From NCBI GenBank assembly GCA_016204585.1, contig JACQKH010000074.1:1-34284 (forward strand): DNA of 34,284 nt, given 5' to 3'. Shown piece after piece: positions 24,000 to 32,429 of this stretch. The translations under genes were made by a program, and so were the position numbers. The stretch comes from Candidatus Kerfeldbacteria bacterium (lineage in GTDB: Bacteria > Patescibacteriota > Patescibacteriia > SBBC01). Positions within the stretch are counted from its first letter, which is position 1, and every line of letters starts with the position of its first letter. Below the pieces are notes generated by a model. The model was not told the DNA's origin. It saw only the letters and a list, made by a program, of their open reading frames with translations, and ran no database searches.

Positions 24000-25634
24000 C
24001 TAGCGGAGATCGTAAACGTTAACCGAATTTCCCAAAACAACTGTCGGCTTAATGTCTTGCAGCCAGCGAAACTGGCGACCAGGATAATGAAGAACCGATT
24101 TGCCAATGATGACGACGCCATGAAAAGGTTTTTGTGAAACCTCTTCGTCAGTGGGAACTGGCGATTCACGCAATCCATACGCGGCAGCTGGCGCGGTAGT
24201 GAATGACATAAAGCGATAATCGACAATCCCTTGGTGCTCAAGATATTGACGGACTAACGGCAAGTCCTGCCCCCAATCGAGATTTGAGTCAATCAGATAG
24301 CGTTCCAGCTTTGATGGACCGCCGAACGCTTCATTCGCATACGGCAGCCAGTGCGGGAAAAACCTGCTGACGGAGACGACGTGAAACGCTACCAGCAATG
24401 ACACGGCGACGGACAACACTTTTCTTGTTTTCCAACCCGTTCTGGCAACGCCGCTTCCGAAAATTATCAAAAGTACAATTGTTGGCAGAGCATACCGCAC
24501 GCCCAAATCCAGTTTACTGACCATCATGAAGATTGTTAGTAAAAACAGCGAGACGCCAAGAAACCGCGGAGTAAATATAGCTGACGAAGGTTGGTGACCG
24601 GGCGATCGGAGCGTCATCAAGCTCACTAACGCCAATCCGAGCGAAGCCAGCGTCATCTTAATCGCCAGCGCCACGGGGAAGTAGTACCACCAACCGTATT
24701 GGCTGGTTTGACCGAATAGGTAAGCCGGTTGACCGCCGGAGTTGTGCGCCACCTGCCAGAGCAGGCCGCTTACATACGAGGCGGCCGGTAATTCAATTCG
24801 CTGGACGAGTTGTCCAAACGACCCCCATTGATTGAGGAGATCGTTGGCGGCCCGGTCCTGAACTGCATTGAGGCTCCTAACTTCAAAGCCGTAGGCGGCC
24901 CATATCAAGAAAAAACTTACGGCCGCAAAAACTATAACAACCCGGCTTATTTCACCAAGCCTGAGTTTGCCTGTTTTTCCTCGCCTTGACACGAAGAATA
25001 ATACAATCAGTACGGGCACCAGCAGCAGGGCGTTAAACCTGGTCAATAGTGCCAGGCCGAAGGTCGTGGCCGCCGTGAACAGGCGTGTGGCCGTTCGTCT
25101 TTCTAAGTACAAGCCGAACATAAATATGCTGGCGAGTACGGCCAGGGTAAAACCGATGTCCGTGGTGGCCAGGTGACCGCTAGCCAGAACGTTCGGCTCA
25201 ACCGCCAACAACACCGCGGCCAGTAGGGCGGCTCTCCTCCCCCAGGTCTTCCAGGCCCAGGCCGCGGCCAGGGCGATCAACCCAAAGGTCAATAAGACAT
25301 TCATCATTCGCCCGTTCACTAAGAGTTCGTGTCCGGGACTGACGTTGCGGTACAGAACTTTGGGCGCGACGTCCCACTGGCTGGCGCCGCGCCAGTCGGC
25401 GTCGGCTGGTTGCCAGGTGGCTCCGCGGAAAAGCAAGGGAATCGCCAACCACAACTTGACCAGCGGCGGATGCTCAACATTCAACCGGAAATCACCGGTC
25501 CGCCAGTAGCTGAGACCTGAAGTCACATAGACGGCCTCGTCCGGCGTTTGCGATTCGCGCCAGGCCGGCACCAGTAATCCCGCCGCCAACGTCGCCACCA
25601 ACCAAGTGGCCAGCGCCACCGAGCTAACGCGCAT
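24000..25634 (-). CDS. GT39/ArnT-like membrane glycosyltransferase
   Basis: 544 residues with roughly ten to twelve membrane segments. The first extracytoplasmic loop carries SQTPDEAVYVTSGLSYW and LNVEHPPLVKL, the acidic and EHPP motifs of the PMT/ArnT (GT-C) superfamily, where the acidic residue is catalytic. The C-terminal soluble part has YLIDSNLDWGQDLPLVRQYL, a signature of bacterial proteins in this family. It would transfer a sugar from a polyprenyl-phosphate donor to a protein or lipid acceptor outside the membrane. It overlaps the upstream YjdF-like gene by 11 bases. It is followed by the ndh promoter only a few bases after its stop. Confidence 0.87.
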   Translation of the reverse strand: MRVSSVALATWLVATLAAGLLVPAWRESQTPDEAVYVTSGLSYWRTGDFRLNVEHPPLVKLWLAIPLLFRGATWQPADADWRGASQWDVAPKVLYRNVSPGHELLVNGRMMNVLLTFGLIALAAAWAWKTWGRRAALLAAVLLAVEPNVLASGHLATTDIGFTLAVLASIFMFGLYLERRTATRLFTAATTFGLALLTRFNALLLVPVLIVLFFVSRRGKTGKLRLGEISRVVIVFAAVSFFLIWAAYGFEVRSLNAVQDRAANDLLNQWGSFGQLVQRIELPAASYVSGLLWQVAHNSGGQPAYLFGQTSQYGWWYYFPVALAIKMTLASLGLALVSLMTLRSPGHQPSSAIFTPRFLGVSLFLLTIFMMVSKLDLGVRYALPTIVLLIIFGSGVARTGWKTRKVLSVAVSLLVAFHVVSVSRFFPHWLPYANEAFGGPSKLERYLIDSNLDWGQDLPLVRQYLEHQGIVDYRFMSFTTAPAAAYGLRESPVPTDEEVSQKPFHGVVIIGKSVLHYPGRQFRWLQDIKPTVVLGNSVNVYDLR

Positions 25635-26223
25635 CCTGACTCGGGTTGACTACGCGGCGCCGCATTCTCCACCACGATCCGACCAGCAGGACGAGTATCC
25701 CGCCGAGCATGTTGAAAAAAATGTCCCGCTGGGCGTCGAACAACCCTTGAACTCGGTGGGTGTCGAATAATTCATCACCAATCCACTCCGACACTTCATA
25801 GAGCGCGCCGAGAGTTTGCGCCAGGCAGAATGTGTAAAGGTTGAGAACTCGCCAGGACATGGCTAAACGTCGAGCGTACCACAGGGCCACGGTCACCATG
25901 TAAAATCCAACGGTTACGGCTAAGCCGCCGATCGCATGAGTCAAGCGGTCCCACCACCAATACTGTGCGTACCAATGTTGAAAGTTCCCGAGTGCGTCGA
26001 GCCAAACGCTGGCGGCGATGATAACCAGCACCACCCAATGCAGTGTGATCCCGTAACGTCGGTGCGCGATTCGACCGACCGCCAGGTATAATCCGACGGT
26101 CACAACGTTGGTCAGAGCCAGCGCCAGCTGCCGCCCATTGGTGTCATATTTGGTGACCAGTTCAATTGCCAGCAGAATGACCTGGGCAGCCATTATTACG
26201 GTGGTAATAACCCGCTGGATCAT
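25624..26223 (-). CDS. YjdF/DUF2238-like integral membrane protein
   Basis: 199 residues with about six membrane segments. WWWDRLTHAIGGLAVTVGFY, GALYEVSEWIGDELF and the closing DAQRDIFFNMLGGILVLLVGSWW match the conserved pattern of the YjdF/DUF2238 family (DxxxH in one helix, E-E-W in another, QxD near the end). The conserved polar residues within helices suggest a bound metal or substrate, but no function is established. Its ATG overlaps the ATPase stop by four bases. Co-transcription with an NRAMP-like transporter and a cation ATPase hints at ion or envelope homeostasis. Confidence 0.75.
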   Translation of the reverse strand: MIQRVITTVIMAAQVILLAIELVTKYDTNGRQLALALTNVVTVGLYLAVGRIAHRRYGITLHWVVLVIIAASVWLDALGNFQHWYAQYWWWDRLTHAIGGLAVTVGFYMVTVALWYARRLAMSWRVLNLYTFCLAQTLGALYEVSEWIGDELFDTHRVQGLFDAQRDIFFNMLGGILVLLVGSWWRMRRRVVNPSQDAR

Positions 26224-28916
26224 GGTATAGATGGTCTACGCTTTCTTGATCGCCGGATCGCTTTGCGCACCTCTTCCACCAGCAGCACCAGGCTGGCCGC
26301 ACCAACTACCAACAGCCAATCCGACGCGTCCAAGGCCGTCAGATGGAAGGCTCGCGAGAAACTCGGGATGTAAAGGATGGAAATCTGCATAACTAGCATC
26401 GCCGCCAAGGCCATTATCATCAGCGGATTTCTGGTGAGTCCGCTAACAAAGCTCCGGCGCGCTGATCGGCTAGCCAACCCGACAAACCACTCGCCCAAGG
26501 CGACGGTCGTGAGGGTCAGGGCAAACAGTTGCGGCGGCGGGCGCTGCTGCCAATAGGCCATCGCGAAGACGGCTAAGGCGCTGACGGCCACCAGCCCGCC
26601 GTTTACCACAATCCTGACCCAGTGACCGGCGTCGAGAATCGGGGCGCGCGGTGGGCGCGGTCGCTCAGCCATGACATGGGGGCCCTTCGGTTCGCGGGCC
26701 AAGGCTATCCCCAGAAACGGATCGGTAATAACGTTAAGCCAGATGATGTGAAGCGGTAGCAGGGGCAGCGGCAGACCGATCGCCATCGCTGCCAGAATAA
26801 GAAAAAGCTCGGCCAAGTTTGAGGCCAGGATGAAAATTAAGACGCGCTGGATATTACGAAAAATACTCCGTCCGGCTTCGACCGCCGCCACGATGTTCGA
26901 CAGGTTACCGTCGGTCAGGACCATGTCGGCCGACTCCTTGGCCGCATCGCTTGACGATTGCCCGATGGCGATACCGATGTTCGCTTCGGTCAGCGCCGGC
27001 ACGTCGTTGATGCCGTCGCCGGTCATGGCAATGACGTCGCCGTTGGCCTTGAGCGCCCGGGCAATTCGCAGCTTCTGCTCCGGCGAGACGCGGCTGAAGA
27101 CTCGGGCGGTCTTCACTCGTTCCTGCAGCGCTCGGTCGTCCATGGCCTCGAGCTCCTGACCGTCCACCACGTTGTGGTCAAGACCATTAAGAATACCGAT
27201 TTCGCGGGCCACGGTCTGCGCGGTCAAACGATAATCGCCGGTCAGCATGACCACCCGAATGCCCGCGGCTTGGGTGGCGGCCACCGTCGCCGGTGCTTCC
27301 GATCGGATCGGATCGCGGATGCCAACCAGTCCCAAAAAGATTAGTCGGTTCTTGAGATGCTCGTGGTGGATAGTCCGCCAGTCGTCCGCCGTCTCGGCGT
27401 AGGCCAAGGCTAAACCGCGAAGGGAGCGCTCGGCCAAGCGCTCGAATTTCTGACGGACCGCTTGTCTATCATCCGCGGTCATCGTGGTAACCGACTGTGC
27501 AGTTTGTTTGTGCGAGCAAAGTTCGAGTATCTGTCGCGGCGCGCCCTTAACCGCGACCAGGTGCTGACCGTTTGACATCGTATGGAATGTAACCATGTAC
27601 TTTAGCGAGAAATCGAACGGAAACTCGCCGACCCGAGGAAAAGCCCGATCAAGATCGAAGTGTCGCAGGCCGGCTTTTTCTCCCATGACAATCAGGCTTA
27701 TTTCCGTGGGATCGCCAATCCAGCGGTCCTGGTTATCCTCGTCACGGGATAGGCGACTGTCGTTGCAGAGCATGCCGACTTCGAGCAGGCGACGCATCCC
27801 GCTGTCGGCCAACGGGGCGATGGTCGTTTCGTGTTCCAAGAAATTCCCGACTGGTCGGTACCCCTCGCCGGTAACGACGATCCGCCGCGTTTCCAAAACT
27901 ACCTCCTCAACCATCATCTCGCCAAACGTCAAGGTGCCGGTCTTATCCGAGGCGATGACGGTGACCGCCCCGAGCGTTTCCACGGCCACCAGCTTGCGGA
28001 CCAGGGCGTGTCGTTTGGCCATCTGCCACATACCCCAGGCGAAGGTCAAGGTAATAATCACCGGCAAACCTTCCGGAATGAGCGAAACGACCAGGCTGAT
28101 CCCTAGCAGCACCGACTGCTCAAAGGCGAATCCTCTAAGGATGCTCAGCATCGTCACGCCGACGGACAAAGCCACGATGACCACGGCCAGTCGCTTGGCG
28201 AAAGACGAAATCTGTTGCTGGAAGGGGGTTGGCGATTCCGGGATGTGCGCCACTTCCCGAACAATCTGGCCGAATCGAGTGGCCATACCGGTCTCCGTTA
28301 CTACCATTTTACCGCGACCGGCGGCGATCGTCGTCGCTCGCCAGGCCAGGTTGTGGCGTTCAAGCGCCGGCGTTCCCGGCGGCGCTGGCCGAATCCACTT
28401 CTCAACCGGCACTGACTCGCCGGTAAAAACTGCCTCCATAACTTTTAGGTTGACCGCTCCGACAATCCGACCGTCCGCCGGCACGGTCGAACCGGCTTCC
28501 AACACCACCACGTCGCCGACCACCAGGTGTTCAGCGCTGATCTCCAGTTCTTCCCCGCCGCGAATGACCCTGACTCGCTGAACGTTCAGCGAACGGAGTC
28601 GTTCCATTGCCCGACTGGCACGACCCTCCTGAAAGAACCCAACCAGACCGTTGAAGAGGACTACGGCCAGAATGATCCATCCGTCTTTCACCGCGGCGAA
28701 AAAAAATGAGATAGCCGCCGCGGCAAACAGGATGACAATGAGCGGGCTTTTGAACTGGCTAAACAAAAGGGCCAGGTTGGAACGGGGGCGTTTCCTGATT
28801 ATTTCGTTCGGGCCATGCGCGGCCAATCGCTGCTTGGCTTCAGCCACGCTGAGGCCGTCAGCGGTCGTCCGCAGTTCAGACAGCACTTCGGCCACGGTTT
28901 TTTCGTGCCAGGTCAT
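26220..28916 (-). CDS. P2-type cation-transporting ATPase
   Basis: 898 residues from the ATG at 28916, which overlaps the NRAMP stop by four bases; the ORF-track start at 28979 lies inside NRAMP. All P-type elements are present: the N-terminal cation ATPase domain (WHEKTVAEVLSEL, AKQRLAAHGPNEI), FTGESVPVEK in the actuator domain, IPEGLPVIITLTFAWG in M4, the phosphorylation site DKTGTLT (D324), the KGAP nucleotide-binding loop, MLTGDYRLTAQ and TGDGINDVPAL. M5 reads ASNLAELFL and M6 NVITDPFLG. The M4 PEGLP and overall layout fit the Ca2+/Na+/K+ P2 group and exclude heavy-metal P1B pumps. The exact ion is not decidable by eye. The C-terminal cation ATPase domain with several helices is complete. 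Confidence 0.93.
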   Translation of the reverse strand: MTWHEKTVAEVLSELRTTADGLSVAEAKQRLAAHGPNEIIRKRPRSNLALLFSQFKSPLIVILFAAAAISFFFAAVKDGWIILAVVLFNGLVGFFQEGRASRAMERLRSLNVQRVRVIRGGEELEISAEHLVVGDVVVLEAGSTVPADGRIVGAVNLKVMEAVFTGESVPVEKWIRPAPPGTPALERHNLAWRATTIAAGRGKMVVTETGMATRFGQIVREVAHIPESPTPFQQQISSFAKRLAVVIVALSVGVTMLSILRGFAFEQSVLLGISLVVSLIPEGLPVIITLTFAWGMWQMAKRHALVRKLVAVETLGAVTVIASDKTGTLTFGEMMVEEVVLETRRIVVTGEGYRPVGNFLEHETTIAPLADSGMRRLLEVGMLCNDSRLSRDEDNQDRWIGDPTEISLIVMGEKAGLRHFDLDRAFPRVGEFPFDFSLKYMVTFHTMSNGQHLVAVKGAPRQILELCSHKQTAQSVTTMTADDRQAVRQKFERLAERSLRGLALAYAETADDWRTIHHEHLKNRLIFLGLVGIRDPIRSEAPATVAATQAAGIRVVMLTGDYRLTAQTVAREIGILNGLDHNVVDGQELEAMDDRALQERVKTARVFSRVSPEQKLRIARALKANGDVIAMTGDGINDVPALTEANIGIAIGQSSSDAAKESADMVLTDGNLSNIVAAVEAGRSIFRNIQRVLIFILASNLAELFLILAAMAIGLPLPLLPLHIIWLNVITDPFLGIALAREPKGPHVMAERPRPPRAPILDAGHWVRIVVNGGLVAVSALAVFAMAYWQQRPPPQLFALTLTTVALGEWFVGLASRSARRSFVSGLTRNPLMIMALAAMLVMQISILYIPSFSRAFHLTALDASDWLLVVGAASLVLLVEEVRKAIRRSRKRRPSIP

Positions 28917-30172
28917 TGTGTCAGCAGTTGAATGATCAGAGCAATTCCGGAAATTGACATCACCGCAAACGTCAACCAAGCGCCGAAACGCACCGACCGA
29001 GGGCTGGCATGAGTCCCGACCACCTCTCGACGATCAGCCAGTCGAATAATGAACCACAACATCACCGGCGCCAATAAGCCGTTCAGAACGGCGGTCAGAA
29101 TCAGGAATCTAATCGGTGACACTCCCAGGAAGTTGGTCAGCGCTCCCAGCATGATGGCCAGGGCAATGACCAAGTAAAACGCCCGCGCCTGCCGGTAGCT
29201 CTTGGACAAACCTTCTCGCCAACCAAACACCTCGGACAAGGCATAGGACGCCGAGCCGGCCAGCACCGGCACGGCCAATAATCCCGTCCCTAAAATCCCC
29301 AACGTAAACAGGATGAATGAGGCCGAACCGGCCAACGGACGTAAAGCTTCCGCCGCCTGACCGGCCGTCGCTATATCCGTTATGCCAAAACGGAATAAGG
29401 TGCTGGCGGTTGCCACCATAATGAAAAACATTACCAAGTTGGAAAAAATCATGCCGATTGACACGTCTCTTCGCATGCCAGCCAGTTCTTTTGTGGTCAC
29501 CTGCTGTCGCTGTGGCAGCGTAGTCCGGCCGCTGTCAATTTCTTCCTCAACTTCTTCAGACGCTTGCCAGAAAAAAAGATACGGAGAAATCGTGGTGCCC
29601 AGCACGGCCACCATGATTATCCACGTATCTTTGCCAGCCGCCAACGTTGGCACAAGGGTATGTTGAACGATTGACCACCAATCCTGTTGAATCACGAAGG
29701 CGGTCGCCACATAAGAAAACAACGCTAATGTCAGCCAGCGCAGCACGTTTACGTACTTACGATAACTCACGAAAATTTCCAGCGCAATGATAATTACCGC
29801 AAAAACAATAAGATACAGCCATGAGGAGATTGGCAGAATGAGTCGCGCCGCTTCGGCCATCGCCCCGAGATCAGCGCCGATGTTGATCGTGTTCACCGTA
29901 AACAGCAACAGGCTTAAAACCAGAACCACTTTGGCTGAAACGTGTCTCCGCAGAATACCCGCCAATCCCCGGCCCGTTACCATGCCCAGCCGGGCCGACA
30001 TCTCCTGCACTGCCATCATCAAGGGCGTGGTGAACAATGACAACCACAGCAGTTGGTATCCAAACTGCGCCCCGGCTTGCGAATACGTGGCAATGCCGGA
30101 CGGATCGTCGTCCGAGGCGCCGGTAATAACGCCCGGCCCGATTCGTTTGAATATTTTTTTCGGGTGGAACAT
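28913..30172 (-). CDS. NRAMP-family divalent metal transporter with non-canonical metal site
   Basis: 419 residues, about eleven helices, with the LeuT-fold NRAMP pattern. TM1 reads IGPGVITGASDDDPSGIATYSQ, where the classical metal-binding DPGN is DPSG. TM6 reads GTTISPYLFFWQASEE, where the classical AxxMPH is TxxSPY. The metal-coordinating methionine and the conserved histidine are therefore missing. This matches the NRAMP-like branches often annotated as divalent metal cation transporters, one of which (NRMT) prefers Mg2+. I would not assume manganese. An acidic patch (ASEEVEEEIDSG) follows TM6. It is the first gene of an operon with a cation ATPase, a YjdF-like protein and a GT39-like enzyme. 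Confidence 0.88.
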   Translation of the reverse strand: MFHPKKIFKRIGPGVITGASDDDPSGIATYSQAGAQFGYQLLWLSLFTTPLMMAVQEMSARLGMVTGRGLAGILRRHVSAKVVLVLSLLLFTVNTINIGADLGAMAEAARLILPISSWLYLIVFAVIIIALEIFVSYRKYVNVLRWLTLALFSYVATAFVIQQDWWSIVQHTLVPTLAAGKDTWIIMVAVLGTTISPYLFFWQASEEVEEEIDSGRTTLPQRQQVTTKELAGMRRDVSIGMIFSNLVMFFIMVATASTLFRFGITDIATAGQAAEALRPLAGSASFILFTLGILGTGLLAVPVLAGSASYALSEVFGWREGLSKSYRQARAFYLVIALAIMLGALTNFLGVSPIRFLILTAVLNGLLAPVMLWFIIRLADRREVVGTHASPRSVRFGAWLTFAVMSISGIALIIQLLTQ

Positions 30173-30180
30173 GCAACAAC

Positions 30181-30186
30181 ATTATA
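30181..30186 (-). promoter_or_regulatory. Consensus -10 box of the NRAMP operon, apparently leaderless
   Basis: TATAAT on the minus strand lies eight bases before the ATG, so the transcript should start at or next to the start codon. No good -35 is seen at 16-18 bases; ATGCAA is the 17-base candidate. Confidence 0.6.
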
Positions 30187-30214
30187 CCGAAAAATCCATT
30201 ATCTTGCATAACGC

Positions 30215-30242
30215 CACAGCGCGGGCTTAGGCCCGCGCTGTG
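30215..30242. terminator. Perfect 12-bp hairpin between the DUF1801 gene and the NRAMP operon
   Basis: CACAGCGCGGGC and GCCCGCGCTGTG pair perfectly around a four-base loop. It lies about 80 bases after the DUF1801 stop codon and just before the NRAMP promoter. It lacks a T-tail on both strands, so termination is plausible but not proven. Confidence 0.5.
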
Positions 30243-30320
30243 TGAATTGATTTCTAACAGAAAACCGCCGCGCCTATTCCGATTAGTGACCCACTCAAGG
30301 TCTAGTAGCAAACGCAGTCC

Positions 30321-30758
30321 TTAGTTCACCGCTTTCCTTACGAGTGCAATAATCTTTTTCTCTTCAGTCGGCGTCAACTTCATCAACGCGTACGAGGTCG
30401 GCCACATCTGACCCTCGTCCAGGTTCGCCGCGTCCTGAAAACCTAATGTCGAGTACCGGTATTTGAACTTGCTGGCGTTCTGGAAGAAGCAGACAACTTT
30501 ACCATCCTTAGTCGCATACGCCGGCATGCCGTACCACGTTTTCGGCTTAAGTTCTGGCGCGTTGGCTTTGATGATGGCATGGAGCCGCTTGGCCATGGTA
30601 CGATCCGGTTCCGGCATTTTAGCGATCGACGCGAGTACGGCGCTTTCTCCGTCGGCCTTCTCATCCTCCGCCTTCAGTTCTCGGGCGCGCTCCTGTATCG
30701 CCGCTCGTTCAAAGTCCGTGAACCCCTTGGACTTCTTGTTGATCGGGGTAGTGCTCAT
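30321..30758 (-). CDS. DUF1801 / YdhG-like small protein
   Basis: 145 residues. The C-terminal two-thirds carry the DUF1801 pattern: [38 protein letters not shown] with the WYGMPAY core, then [19 protein letters not shown] and a final LVRKAV helix. The first 45 residues are a charged helix ([20 protein letters not shown]). Members are small soluble proteins, some called iron-chaperone-like, without a proven general function. It appears to be a single-gene unit. A minus-strand TGCTATACT about 40 bases upstream could be its extended -10. Confidence 0.8.
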   Translation of the reverse strand: MSTTPINKKSKGFTDFERAAIQERARELKAEDEKADGESAVLASIAKMPEPDRTMAKRLHAIIKANAPELKPKTWYGMPAYATKDGKVVCFFQNASKFKYRYSTLGFQDAANLDEGQMWPTSYALMKLTPTEEKKIIALVRKAVN

Positions 30759-31029
30759 ATTGTGAAGTTAATAATGTAATCTCTGAATTGCTTCAGTATA
30801 GCAAAAAGCGGCCGCTATACCAGCTGGTGGAGTATTTTTCAGTTAGTTCGAACGCACTTTGGGCCAAAAAAGGAAAGGCGATGGATTCGACAAGCTCACC
30901 ACAGGTTTCGCCGCGATCATTGCCTGCCCCGTACTTGAATCAGCATATTCACAGTGCGGGGTTGGCAGTTTTGAAAGTTTTTCTTTGGCGGCCGGTCAAG
31001 ACTAATCTTCAGCTTCTTTCGGGTTTCGT
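30759..31029. other. Intergenic region with palindromic bits and a weak promoter
   Basis: A minus-strand TGC-TATACT (about 30795-30803) resembles an extended -10 for the DUF1801 gene. TTCGACAAGCTCACCACAGG (30886-30905) resembles the short palindromic intergenic repeats found in many genomes. The plus-strand 116-residue frame here is unlike any family I know and runs into the CYTH gene antisense, so I do not call it a gene. Confidence 0.4.
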
Positions 31030-31551
31030 TCAGGAGCTCCGTTCAAAGCCAATTGTTGGTTCTTGTACCTCTTGTCTTCTGACCTCGTCACCAAACCATT
31101 CAGGGGGCACAAACTTTTCGCTTTCTTCTTCATCTTGAAATTCGACCTCAACCGCGATTAACCCCTTCAGGTCGCCCCGGTACACGTCTAACTCAATCAT
31201 CTTGTCTTCGTGTGGTATTTCATATCTCGTTTTCTGAATTCTTTTACCGCTTGTGGCTTTCCAAAGCGCTTCAAATTGCTCCGGCGAAATTTCTACTTCT
31301 GACTCGAATCTGGTTTTACCACTTCCGCTTTTAACGGTTTGAAAAAACTTGTCTCCTTTGCGACGTAAACGAACCTCGGTCCCATCAGTGGTAATTGCAA
31401 GATACCCTTGATCAATATCAGCGTGCTTATATGTTTCTATATTTTCCGGAAGAGCCCTAACCAAAAACTTTCTCTCAATCTCTTTCGATGGAGAAAGCTC
31501 CTTCGCTTCTCTACTTTGTCCAATGTCCCTAGGTTCTGAATACGGAGTCAT
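31030..31551 (-). CDS. CYTH-domain protein (triphosphate tunnel metalloenzyme-like)
   Basis: 173 residues. After a charged lead of about 22 residues the protein shows KEIERKFLV, the ExExK motif of CYTH enzymes. The tunnel strands follow: GTEVRLRRKGDKFFQTVKSGSG, RFESEVEIS, MIELDVYRGDLKGLIAVEVEFQDEEE. The family hydrolyses or cyclises triphosphates such as inorganic triphosphate, thiamine triphosphate or ATP, using paired basic and acidic residues inside an eight-stranded barrel. There is no CHAD domain. Inorganic triphosphatase is the commonest activity of short bacterial members, but the substrate is inference. A good promoter lies about 110 bases upstream, implying a leader of roughly 100 bases. 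Confidence 0.85.
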   Translation of the reverse strand: MTPYSEPRDIGQSREAKELSPSKEIERKFLVRALPENIETYKHADIDQGYLAITTDGTEVRLRRKGDKFFQTVKSGSGKTRFESEVEISPEQFEALWKATSGKRIQKTRYEIPHEDKMIELDVYRGDLKGLIAVEVEFQDEEESEKFVPPEWFGDEVRRQEVQEPTIGFERSS

Positions 31552-31660
31552 TATCTGTTCGGCGTTTGCTAACTCCTCGGCGCTTGGTTGATAATCCTCT
31601 GATGATTGATGATATAGGCATAAAATTTTTTTGAGTTAATCCATCATATGAAGCGTATCT
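31552..31660 (-). other. Long 5' leader of the CYTH gene
   Basis: About 100 bases lie between the mapped promoter and the ATG. The CYTH frame stays open upstream of the ATG for about 28 codons, back to an ATG-GAT-TAA. No usable upstream ATG or Shine-Dalgarno was found, so I keep the ATG at 31551. I see no riboswitch I can name. Confidence 0.35.
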
Positions 31661-31689
31661 ATGATAGCACAAACATGCGAAAACGTCAA
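31661..31689 (-). promoter_or_regulatory. Strong sigma70-like extended -10 promoter of the CYTH gene
   Basis: On the minus strand TTGACG (31684-31689) and TATCAT (31661-31666) are 17 bases apart, with TGC directly before TATCAT. This is among the clearest promoters in the window. Confidence 0.75.
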
Positions 31690-31740
31690 CAAAAAACGAG
31701 CTCTTAAATTAGAGTCAGTGACATGAAAAATTTTCTTTTA

Positions 31741-31820
31741 CCCCTTCGACTCCGCTGCGCTTCGCTCAGGGCAGGCAAAATGTGGTTCCCCGCACCACTC
31801 CGCTATGCTCCGGGTGCGGG
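31741..31820. repeat. Pair of palindromic intergenic repeats
   Basis: The first element is CCCCTTCGACTCCGCTGCGC followed by TTCGCTCAGGGCAGGC. The second has CCCGCACC (31789-31796) pairing with GGTGCGGG (31813-31820), again around an ACTCCGCT core. Both resemble the REP-like elements often found between genes in Patescibacteria and other genomes. Between 31690 and 31895 I see no gene. Confidence 0.6.
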
Positions 31821-31895
31821 ACAGGCGAGCTTCATCTGAGAAATCGGTTTTGCTGCGCCACGTTGTACGTGGGATGATCGCGGCGGAATCGTTAT

Positions 31896-32156
31896 CTATG
31901 ACGAAGCAAAGATTTTCGTTTCGTCCAGCTTTACGCCGTGCGCCTTTAGCTCACGAACCAAATTATGCATATGTCGATCGGTGGCAAGAAGATCGATGAA
32001 TGCAAATTTAACCTTGGAAACGTCCTCGGCAATCTCCCCAAGTTGAATTCCCATTTCCTTCAGCTGCTCGTTTTGTTTGCTTTGGCTTTCGTTAAAGCGA
32101 CTAATAATCTCGCGCGTTGCTTGCTTGAGATCGTCCTTTGTCGATGGCTGGTTCAT
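31896..32156 (-). CDS. Small coiled-coil hypothetical protein
   Basis: 86 residues beginning MNQPSTKDDLKQATREIISRF. The middle is a heptad-like helix rich in Q, E and K (SQSKQNEQLKEMGIQLGEIAEDVSKV), with a short second helix (RHMHNLVRELKAHGVKLDETK). Small proteins starting with a similar TKxDL phrase are frequent in Patescibacteria, with no known function. No signal peptide or membrane segment is present. It stands alone between repeat-bearing intergenic regions. Confidence 0.6.
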   Translation of the reverse strand: MNQPSTKDDLKQATREIISRFNESQSKQNEQLKEMGIQLGEIAEDVSKVKFAFIDLLATDRHMHNLVRELKAHGVKLDETKIFASS

Positions 32157-32265
32157 AAATGTCCTTGTTTGATGCCACCGAATGTCGGATCTATATTATC
32201 CCGTCGTAGCCCAATGTCAAACCGCGCGGAATGTGACTTTCTATTTTGGTGAGGCCGGATGGATT

Positions 32266-32294
32266 GGCGCTTTCGCTCACAGAGCTCCAGCGCC
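32266..32294. repeat. Nested inverted repeat in an otherwise empty interval
   Basis: GGCGCT-TTC-GCTC-ACA-GAGC-TCC-AGCGCC is symmetrical: a six-base outer stem, a three-by-three internal loop and a four-base inner stem. It lies downstream of the NTPase gene on the minus strand. The 273 bases from 32157 to 32429 contain nothing else I can support. Confidence 0.5.
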
Positions 32295-32429
32295 TGAACG
32301 GAGTAGATGCTTCTTTGCAAATGCCCTGCCTGAGCCAGATTTCAAATACTGTTCGAAACGAGCGGCAATATTCTTATCATGAAAAACACAATACCATGTC
32401 AGTTCCAGCGGTCGGTGAATGTCTCCTAG

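Noticed and set aside
27595-28581. Plus-strand 328-residue ORF.
   Set aside because: It is the shadow of the P-type ATPase gene, whose motifs are intact on the other strand. The frame is rich in S, T and R, as expected for antisense.
30788-31138. Plus-strand 116-residue ORF.
   Set aside because: It has no family resemblance, runs antisense into the CYTH gene and spans an intergenic repeat.
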